Source: Quercus robur
Lineage: Eukaryota > Streptophyta > Magnoliopsida > Fagales > Fagaceae
Length of the DNA stretch: 64,000 nt
Assembly (NCBI RefSeq): GCF_932294415.1
Contig: NC_065544.1
Coordinates: forward strand, 12,189,351 to 12,253,350
Direction: 5' to 3'
Made by a program: the position numbers and the translations under genes
In this document: piece after piece, positions 55,530 to 64,000 of the stretch
Layout: each line of letters opens with the position of its first letter
How positions within the stretch are numbered: the first letter of the stretch is position 1
The notes under the pieces: generated by a model
What the model saw: the letters and a program-made list of their open reading frames with translations, nothing else
Told to the model about the DNA's origin: nothing
The model's database searches: none

Positions 55530-57929
55530 CATATGACCTTATTGGGGGGAACCAAACTTGGGTTGCAGCAACTGAAGCACCAGAGAAATCAGCAAAACTC
55601 CGAGATTTTATATGGTCTGCAATCTGCCTTAGCATTTTGGGAACTATTCATCTAAACTCAGAATGATGTTTAAACCAAACTTGAGTTCTTTACTTTCAAA
55701 CCTTATCACAGAGGATTGCACCAAAGAGCAGAAAATCTACTTTTAGATCTAGAGAGAGATTATCCTTGAAAGGAGGAGAGAACAAGAATTGAATGAGATC
55801 TGCGGTAGACAAAAGACCCAGTCATTCCATTCTCAATACCCATTGGCTGTTGAACCAGATAGCTTTGGCTAATGGGCAAAGAGCAAAAAGATTGACCGAG
55901 GATTCAGTTCCCATGTGTAACCCCGTCAAACCATCTGGTCTATCCATTTTATTTTAAAAAAAAAACCATGGTTGGACTTGGATTTTCTAAAAGAGATGGA
56001 AAAAAAAAAAATTTAGGAAAAAAAAAACAAAGAGCTGAGACATGGAAGGCCAATTTTGTTTATAATTTAGTGTAGTTACAAGATTAAGGCAGCTGTACAT
56101 TATCTTCTTATTTGAACTTCCCTAAAAAATAAAAATTATATTTTTTATTAGTCTAATTTATACTTAAAAAGTATTTTGCAATGCCCTCGCAAGAGGAGGT
56201 AGTTGTCATTTGAAAGGAAACACCATTGATCACATTCACATGTCAACCCAGTCCAAAACCAAACAAACAATGCATATCAACTTATTTCAAAACTAAACAA
56301 CAACACAGATCATAGATCACTCTCGTTTTCTCTCTTTGATCTAATCTCTGATCTTATTCTCAGATCTCATCTCCCTTATTTATTTGATTATCTTGGTATC
56401 TTTGACTATAAGAGTAAATAGTGAATGTATGTTAGTTGTGAGTGCCTCTCTCTTTATTATAAATTTATATTATATGTGTATGAGTATGTGTCTAATTACT
56501 AATTGTGTGTTGTTATTATTATTATTTGTGTGAGTTGTGATGTGCATGAATGTGTGCATGTATAGCATAAATATAATATAACTTTACATAATTTAATAAT
56601 TATGAAATATAGAGGATTTGTTACATGTGTGTGTATTGTTATCATGTTATAATAAATTTTTATTATAAAGTTAGTAATTCAAGAAAAGAAAAAAGAGTAA
56701 AGTTAGTGTATTATTAATTTATATATAAGTATAGTTGTGTGGGTCAATAATTAATATAGTGTCAATGAGTTGAGTTTTGTCATTCAGTTGAAAACATTTT
56801 ATAAAAACAATGATAAATAGTTAATGACAACTGCATAAAAATTTAAATATTATACAAAAATAACAAAACAAAATAGTCACAACCTACTCATATTAACAAT
56901 AAATAATGATAACAAATAACGAACTATCAAATAACTATTTCAAAATATAAAAACTCATAAAAGGAAATTGTAAAGCTTCATGTATTAGCGTGTTTGTTTG
57001 TTTTTATTTTTATTTTTATTTTTTTTTTGTCAATAACTCGATATATTTAAGTTTTTTTTTAATTATTTAATTTAATTTTTTTAACAACCCCTAAAAAAAA
57101 TTCCAAGAGACACCAATGTTCAAGATTATTGGTGTGGTTAAGAAATTGACAAAGTGACCGGTTGGGTTTGGCCTAATTGAACTCTGAATTTGAGTGACTT
57201 TCTATTGAGAATGACTTTTGGGCATGAAGACTGGCATGGCAATTTCTTTTTTTATTTTTATTTTTAATTTTTAGATTTGGTAATATGATTATTTTTTCTA
57301 AAGGGTTTCAACTTATGGCATCTATTTTTGGCAATAGATAACTTTTTTATTATTAAATCAAAATACCAATAAATTTTTGATATAAGTGAAAATTTTACAA
57401 ATTAAACTAACTGAAACCCACATACAATATGTTATTTTCTAGTATACTAATTTACGTATGAAAAGTGGTTAAATTTAGCATTCATACCAACAAAAAGTAC
57501 ACCTTCGTGTTGTTGACTCATGAGTCATGAGACAGATTTTATGGATCTGAATTGGACCTTGCTCTATTTACTATTAGAGTCATGATCTAGTTATTTTCCA
57601 AATCTGAGACCTATAGAAAGTTGACTGACCTTTCAAAGCATTCTACATTCAAAAAAGTATCCTTTGGAGGACGTGAAAGACCAAGCTTTTTTCAATATTC
57701 AACATGGTCTGTTGGAATTTGTTTTTTTTTTTTTTTTTTTATTGGAATTTGTTTATGATAGGTGGAACATCAGTTGCATGTTCTAGCATTCTCGAAGCAT
57801 TAAATCGTAGTAAAATAATAGACTTTAGGCTTTTGGAAATCGCATAGTAGATTTACGTGGAGCAGGTCACGTCCAGTCAACATTAATCTGTTTACCTTAA
57901 GAGATATGAGACCAAGATAGAGATAAATG
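55530..57929. other. intergenic, strongly AT-rich
   Basis: No gene is seen on either strand. The sequence is dominated by A/T runs and short TTATTA/TTTTTA repeats. The micro-insertion at 57712-57754 is listed separately. Confidence 0.5.
57712..57754. repeat. poly(T) micro-insertion with 13-bp direct repeats
   Basis: ttggaatttgttt at 57712-57724 recurs at 57742-57754. The 17 bp between are T residues and one a. Because the repeat itself ends in T, the border is approximate. Confidence 0.75.
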
Positions 57930-59115
57930 CCCGTTTGGGTCGACTTTTAAGGGGGCGAAACGCGCGTTTTTTAGTCCAAAACTCAAAACGTATGTTTGGT
58001 AAAATTTTTAGTCCAAAATTTTTCAGCTCAAAGGATTTTCACGTTTTGGCACTGCAACTTTGAGTTGCAGTTGCAAAACACACTAACGCATTTTCTCAAA
58101 ACAAAAATATTATCATGGGTGGGTTTCTCTTTTTCCTAAATTGACTATAGTTTTTTTTTTTTCTCTGCTTCTCTATGCTGCTGTGCTGCGGCATCTCTTC
58201 TTCTTCTTCTTCTTCTTTTTCTGTGCTGCTTCTTCCTCTTTTCTTCTCTATTTTTTTTTTTTATTTATTTACATCTTACATATCAAATCTGAAAAAAACC
58301 TTTTGAATTGGGTAGAGTTTTTGATAAATGGAACATATGGAGTAGAGAGAGAGCTCAGACTTGTGTGTGTGTGGGGCTTTGTGTGGAGGAAAGTAAAAGA
58401 AAAGGAAGGTAAGAAGATGAGGACCAAGTGAACGAGTGAAAAAAAAAATGGTTTTTGGGTTTGGGTAAAGTTAAGTGGAAGAAAATACAGAGAGTAGGAA
58501 CACAGATTATTTCACAACTTTTTTTTTACAACTGTGATATTATAGAGCATGTAGTGGAGAAAAATTTGTGGGTACATGTATAATCCTAAAACAACTCATT
58601 TAAAAGATAATTGTTAATAAAATTTTATTTTATAAAGATTAATTTTAAATTAGTAATGTGAAAATATTGTGACATTGTCTTATATCTCTAAACTTTTTAA
58701 AATATTACTATTTTTCTTTAGGAAAAAAAATACTATTGACATAATATTTTCATAATAAAGTTTACATAGTAAGTTGTTATTAGTTCTAATCTAGACCTAC
58801 TAGTGACAATTTTTTTACCTACTATTAACAACTTGTCATATAGATTTTATTGTAAAAATTTTGTGAAAATATTGTGTCTATAACTTACATTAAGAGAGAT
58901 AATTAAAATAAAGAATTCTCTTTATATAGATATTGTCATTTTTTATAATTTACTTTTCAAACTATCATTTTAAGTGTTAGTTAAACACTCAATTTTTTCA
59001 AAAAATACTTTTTAACAACTTTTACCAAATACACATCTTTTATAAAAAAACTTAATTCCATGCTGCACTTTTTTAAACCCATTTTTTTAAAAAGCATAGT
59101 AGAACCAAACTCAGA
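57930..59115. mobile_element. candidate diverged TIR element
   Basis: gcccgtttgggtcgactttt and tgtttggtaaaattttta near the left are loosely mirrored by taccaaatacacatctttt and gtagaaccaaactc near the right (58970-59118). The arms are heavily diverged and no target duplication was found. The interior has CTT repeats (58198-58218) and no supportable gene. Confidence 0.3.
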
Positions 59116-59934
59116 AAGTATTGATTATCAAATGTCATACTCAAATGATTCCAAAGCCTTGAGAGCTCAGGCAATAATATAAACAAAGGCAGTACACGCG
59201 TAACGTGGGGAGACAGAAAATTGCATTGTTGGGACAATTTATACTGAGAAATTACCTCACAAAAGCGGTCCTCTAGTCCTCCCCCAATAAAAGCTTTTAG
59301 GACCACTCTCTACCTATAAACTTCATTATCTTCATTGCTTTGGGATGCACGACTTTTTTTTTTCATTTTTCCATCACTGTTTACATTCCATAATGATGAT
59401 TTTCGTCCTCATCCCCCTGGGTCCCCTGATTGTTGGGCCAACTCCCTGAGTATATATGGGATTTGCTAACAAGCACCGGTTAAGTGAAAAAGGATCCCAA
59501 AAAAAAAAATAATAAAAAAGAATACCATATATATATATATATATATATATTATGCTACCACCCTACTATGTACGGTACCATAAGATTATTGTACAAGGGT
59601 CAAAAAAAATTTGGCTTGGTAACCCAACAATACTAGTAGCAGCAAATTATTAGGTTAGGTCAAATGATACAACAGAAAATTTAAAATCACATTAAAACTT
59701 TGAAGTATCGTACAACCATACAACCAGAAAATTCAAGAACAAAATTCTGTAACAAACATGAAGCACATGCTTTATGACATTTGATTACATATAATCACCC
59801 ACCCATCTTATTCCATCCATTTTTACAACGTACCTATACCCAATAAATATACTTTTAACCTTTGATTTGATACCTCAACAACCCATCCATTTTTTTTTAC
59901 AATGTTTCCAATGATTCACGGGTCAAATATAGAC
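59116..59934. other. intergenic, no gene seen
   Basis: It contains a (TA)n tract at about 59527-59551 and nothing else of note before the XTH pseudogene. Confidence 0.5.
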
Positions 59935-60368
59935 TTAATGGCGATGGTGCACACATTCTAGAGGAACGACTAGAAACCTAGCCGTGTCAGTGCAATAGTC
60001 ATAGACAATGTGTTTGGCCCTAACCCACTTCAGCTGGTGGCTCTGGTGCACATTAATTAAGCTCGGCCAATGTGGGCTCATCACACCAATACCACTTTAC
60101 CCCACTGCTGCTACAATTCTTGGCACTTTCGTTTGTAGCCACCGACACTGGGACCTCACAAGCATCAATTTCAAAACCCGTGTAGGTGGCAATGAATGAA
60201 GGGAGCATGGGACCAGTCCGTCTTGACCCTACCCCCTTGTGTGGCCCAGTCATCTGCGTTCCAAATTGAGTTGTACACACCCATGGCCTGGTCCTTAGGG
60301 AATGGGAATCCTTTGTTTTCCATGTTTGGATGCACTCTAATTGGTGTATCATCCACTAGAAACCTGAA
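59935..60368 (-). pseudogene. XTH pseudogene, C-terminal exon only
   Basis: The minus strand, after an acceptor-like gtgtag, encodes the C-terminal part of a xyloglucan endotransglucosylase/hydrolase: [35 protein letters not shown], then CDEPTLAELN, KWVRAKHIVYDYCTDTARF and a terminal CVHHRH. Two 4-nt tandem duplications break the frame, near 60198-60206 (cattcatt type) and near 60053-60060 (taattaat type). In the WYWWDEP-type word the second Trp is Cys. The catalytic DEIDFE exon is not found upstream, so the gene is truncated as well as frameshifted. The wording is nearest XTH6/XTH7-type enzymes, from memory. Confidence 0.8.
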
Positions 60369-62053
60369 CTACACCAACACATGGAAGAAGAAGGTTAAGT
60401 ATTTAAAGTACTAAGAAAGAATTCTTAGTTGTTATAATGCAATAAATATAACATTATATTATATAATGAAAATTAAAATTCATCCATTTGGTGAAAAACA
60501 TAAGATTTTACCCTTATTTTAACTTATTTGATTGGTTCTGAACCAATTATTATTCACCTAAGCAATATGACAAAATAACTATGGGTTAAAAATGAGTAAA
60601 TAATGACCGCTGAGAATGATTAACTACGGTCCAAAAACTCATGCACATTGTATGTGCGTACAAGTATGGCTACCTGCCAAAGCCAATGCCAAAAGCAAAA
60701 CAGAATAGACATCTGTCTTTATCTCTATCTAGTACGTGAACCTAGGAAACACGCATCTTGCAAAATTCCACACTTTCTACTTGGGTTTTTTCGGTTCTTT
60801 TCTTTATTTTTAATTATGTTTTTTTGGCTTGCAACTTTTTTACAATTAAGCCAGTAACCACGTCAGGACAATGACATTGTCCCCATGCTCTCACAGTTTC
60901 ACACAGCACTGATTAACAACACACGGCAATTCTTCGCTTTGTGCAATGCTTCTCTGACCCATTTGAAATTGAAATAACAAAAATCAACTTGAACACCAGA
61001 ATAATCATCACCAACACATGGGAGAAGAAGGTTGTTGCTGGTTAAGAGAATCAGTTTGGCGGTAGATTGAATTTTCTAGTTTGGTTTTGGAATTTTTGGG
61101 TTTTGAGATTTGATGATTGATAGATTTTTTTTGTTTGTTTTTCTGGTGGGTACTGGAGATCAGTTTAATTGTGGGTTGTTATTGGTGGTTGTGAACAGAG
61201 CCCAGAACTAACTTTTAGCAAATGCTTCGTTTTTTTCGTCCTCTTTGTTTTTGGGCTAACTGATTGCTTTGATTCCCTTTGTCACACCACGACAGAATCA
61301 ATAACCCTATTGTAGGAATGGTGATATATATAATATCTAGCCCTGGCTTCTCTCTTGCAGCGTCATCCCTTTGAAGGTGCCAGGATTCGGTGTGAGGAGA
61401 TTTTGCTTGATGCTATGCTTGCTAATAAACTCAAAGGCTGTTCAGAATTTAGTGCACATAAAACTAAAATTAGCTATTTATAAAAAGAAAAAAGCGGAAC
61501 CGAAATTTGTATATTCCACAACGTATAAGGAAAAAGTTAAAAAATAAAAAATGCGCCAACAGGTTATGTCACTTGAAGCCCACGGTTTTGAATCTCCAAC
61601 AACAGAAAGTGCTTTTCTTCTTCTTCAGCCAGTGATCAGAGATTGAAAGCTCTCGCAAGGTAGGATGGGTGGGTGGGATCAGATTTGGGCTTGTGTTTGG
61701 TTGCTGTGTTTGCATTTGGGTTTTCTGGGTTTGCTAAAGATGAATTGCTGGGTTTGTGTTTGTATTCTTGTTGATGTTTAGGTTTGTGTTTGGTTGACAG
61801 GAAAGATCTGTTGCCGGGTTTGTTTTTGTGTTTGTGTTCTTTCTGAAAATCAGTTTGTGTTTGTGTTTTTATATTTGGTTGACAAGAAAGGGTAAGAAAA
61901 TGCTAAAAAATCTGGGCATGTGTTCTTGTGTTTAAATTTAGGTTTGTGTTCTTTAGTGTTCTTGTTGAAGATGAATGTGGATCTAAATTCATGTATTTTG
62001 GATTTTAATTCTTTTATTATTTTGTTAAAATTGATAAATTAATTTATGTTTTT
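60369..62053. other. intergenic; possible exon-like pieces
   Basis: A caccaacacatgg.agaagaaggtt word at about 60373-60396 recurs at 61011-61034. An acceptor-like cttgcag is followed at 61361 by an open plus frame RHPFEGARIRCEEILLDAML ending at 61483, unrecognised. A 5'-UTR-like CT-rich stretch with a donor-like AAG/GTAGG lies near 61620-61662 and is followed by degenerate gtttgtgttt repeats to about 61940. None supports a gene call. Confidence 0.35.
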
Positions 62054-63159
62054 AAAATGGGATATTGATGTGACATTTTTATTATTATTTTATTAGACAC
62101 GTTAGTATTTATTATATGAACAGTGTATCTGTTTGTCACGTAAATATTTATGTTAAGTGAGTAACGATGAGACCAAAATAAGACGCTTTTTTATTCAGGG
62201 ACTAAAAACAATAAAATAAAAAAATAGGAATCAAATCGGAAATAATGTCAAAATGTAAGTACAAAAATAGTATTTCTTTCATATTTAAATTCATCTTCTT
62301 TCGCTTCTCCTTTTTATCACTTCTGTACTTTCCCTTTTCTTCTTCCTTCACACTATCACCATTTTGTTTTTCTGAGAAAGATGAGTTCTTCACTTGTTCT
62401 GAGTTCTTCACTTTGTCTTCCTTTGATTTCTCCTCATCGGTCTCCAGTTTGTGGTGGAATCAAATTGGGTTGGGCCTGTCCTTGCATTGCCCTTTGATGC
62501 AGCTCGTTTTCTTCGTCTGACAACCAATTTCTTTGTTCTCTATCTCTATTTTTTCATTTAAAAAAAAATTCAAATAAAAATCAAAGGTCTAAATTCATTA
62601 AGGTATATTTAAATCAATAAATCATCACACAGAACAAAGAATTTTTTTAAAAATGAAAAAATATAGATAGAGAACAAAGAAATTAGTTACCAGATGAAGA
62701 AAACGAGTTGCATCGGAGGGCAATGCGAGGATAGGCCCAGCCCAATTTGATTCCACTACAAATTGGAGACCGATGAGGAGAAATCAAAGGAAGACAAAGT
62801 GAAGAACTCAAAACAAGTGAAGAACTCATCTTTCTTAGAAAAACAAGATGATGATAGTGTGAAGAAAGAAGAAAAGGGGAAGTACAGAAGTAATAAAAAG
62901 GAGAAGCGAAAGAAGATGAATTTAAATATGGCAGAAATACTATTTTTGTCATTACATTTTGACATTATTCCCATTTTGGACCTTATTTTTTTATTTTATC
63001 GTTTTTAGTCCTTGAATGAAAAAAGAATTCCATTTTAGTCCCCACCGTTACTTACTTAACAGAAATATCCTACGTGGCAAATAGATACATTGTTTGCACA
63101 ATAAATATTAATGTGGCTAATAAAATAATAATAAAAATGCCACATCAACATCCCATTTT
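62054..63159. repeat. 1.1-kb near-palindrome (arms about 520 bp, loop about 67 bp)
   Basis: The left arm (62054-62571) reads, in reverse complement, as the right arm (62639-63159). Matching words run from aaaatgggat.ttgatgtg at the outer tips through gacaaagtgaagaactc and ttgattccac in the middle to ctctat.tatt at the loop. Similarity looks to be around 85-90%. Each arm carries the same Lys/Glu/Ser-rich frame reading outward (62411-62202 minus, 62763-63008 plus, word KNSSF.EKQ). It may be a fold-back or long-TIR transposon. Transcription across it would give a long hairpin RNA. Confidence 0.85.
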
Positions 63160-63160
63160 C

Positions 63161-63227
63161 ACATGCATATTATGTTTTTTATTTTTTATTTTTTTATTTT
63201 TTTAAGGGTGAACATGCATATTATGTT
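63161..63227. repeat. T-rich micro-insertion with 16-bp direct repeats
   Basis: acatgcatattatgtt at 63161-63176 recurs exactly at 63212-63227. The 35 bp between are T runs broken by single A, then aagggtga. It abuts the outer tip of the near-palindrome. Confidence 0.8.
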
Positions 63228-64000
63228 GAATAATAAATAACATCCTATTAGTATAAAATTTAACATGCATATTAAGATATAAATAACATGCAATCCAATT
63301 ATTACATTTTCAAAATATGTAATTATGTAAATTTTTTTAATAAGAGTTATAGCAGTTTGACTATAAATTATTAATTTGTCCTTATTTTAGTACCATGAGT
63401 TGCTTATATCACTTGACTGAACTAAGTATTCATTTGGATTAACTGTTTGTAAAAATGCATTTTCTTTATGTGGAAATTGCATGTTTGCTGCCGTGATTTA
63501 AAACTCTCATAGGATATACTTTCAACTTCGCTAGTAGCTCTTTCTTTAATAGAGATTTCTCTATCAGATACTATTATCATTTACCACCATTGATCCTATT
63601 TTCACATAACACCTTATCTTTGAAACTTTCTCAACAGAAGCACTAATAGTAATTCCTTTGCCAAACGTGTAACATTTGCAACAATATAGAAAGCACAAGA
63701 ATATGAACAGAGAAAGAGGCAAGGGTTGTAAACATTTACACAAATTCAAATAGAAAATGTCAAAAAAGTAATGTGCCATATATACATGTTCATACAGGGG
63801 GCGTAGCCAGGAATACATACTTGGGGGGGCCGGGTTGTAACAGAGATATACCAAATATAATTCTTAAGTCTATTGGATACAAAATTATCAACTTTCATAT
63901 ATTATTATATACTTGAACATGTTGGGAATTCAACCGAAATTTCAAACCTGTGAGAAACAAAAAAAACAAAACGCCAAAAGTAAAACAATCACACGCACAA
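63228..64000. other. intergenic to window end
   Basis: No gene is seen. Near 63799-63834 the words gggggcgtagccagga and ttgggggggccgg resemble a boilerplate common in plant transposon ends, so an element may begin here and extend beyond the window. Confidence 0.4.

Noticed and set aside
61361..61485. Exon-like frame after cttgcag
   Set aside because: Only about 40 codons, unrecognised, with no partner exon.

Overview
This window is nuclear DNA from a dicotyledonous plant. It is AT-rich with many A/T homopolymers, its genes carry introns, and it contains plant-type Helitrons, solo LTRs, a plant L1-type LINE, PIF/Harbinger-like elements and endogenous pararetrovirus sequence. A woody species such as a Fagaceae tree would fit the repeat landscape, but that is only an impression. 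Most of the window is transposable element and pseudogene sequence. Only two genes look intact.

Layout. 1-2.4 kb: intergenic, with a short telomere-type repeat and a MITE. 2.4-9.6 kb (minus strand): a broken mosaic of endogenous caulimovirid-like sequence with two tandem leader/primer-binding-site copies, interrupted by a solo-LTR-like insertion and a SINE. 9.6-18 kb: intergenic, with a RING-ligase-like gene fragment, small MITE/Helitron candidates and a FAR1/FRS-type pseudogene. 18.06-24.25 kb (minus): a degenerate L1-type LINE. 24.34-28.69 kb (minus): a non-autonomous Helitron. 28.7-34.5 kb: copy A of a segmental duplication carrying fragments that resemble a heavy-metal P-type ATPase, riddled with gene-capturing TIR elements. 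36-41.5 kb: a cluster of related solo LTRs and MITEs. 41.8-45.4 kb: copy B of the duplication, lacking the copy A insertions but carrying its own 1.9-kb solo LTR.

The intact genes are a thylakoid-lumen FKBP13-type immunophilin (five exons, 46951-48609, plus) and a two-exon gene for a small basic LLP-homolog (DUF2423-type) protein (51742-53399, plus) with a telo-box upstream. From 54 to 64 kb there are long-TIR elements, a truncated xyloglucan endotransglucosylase pseudogene and a 1.1-kb near-palindrome.

The most useful structural result is that copies A and B serve as empty-site controls for one another. They date and delimit a Helitron, two PIF/Harbinger-like elements with captured coding fragments, and a solo LTR. 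The most unusual recurring signal is a set of at least thirteen tiny poly(A) or poly(T) insertions, each bounded by direct repeats of about 9-21 bp. These look like retroposition events that left almost nothing but a tail. All calls come from reading the sequence; no alignment or database search was run.
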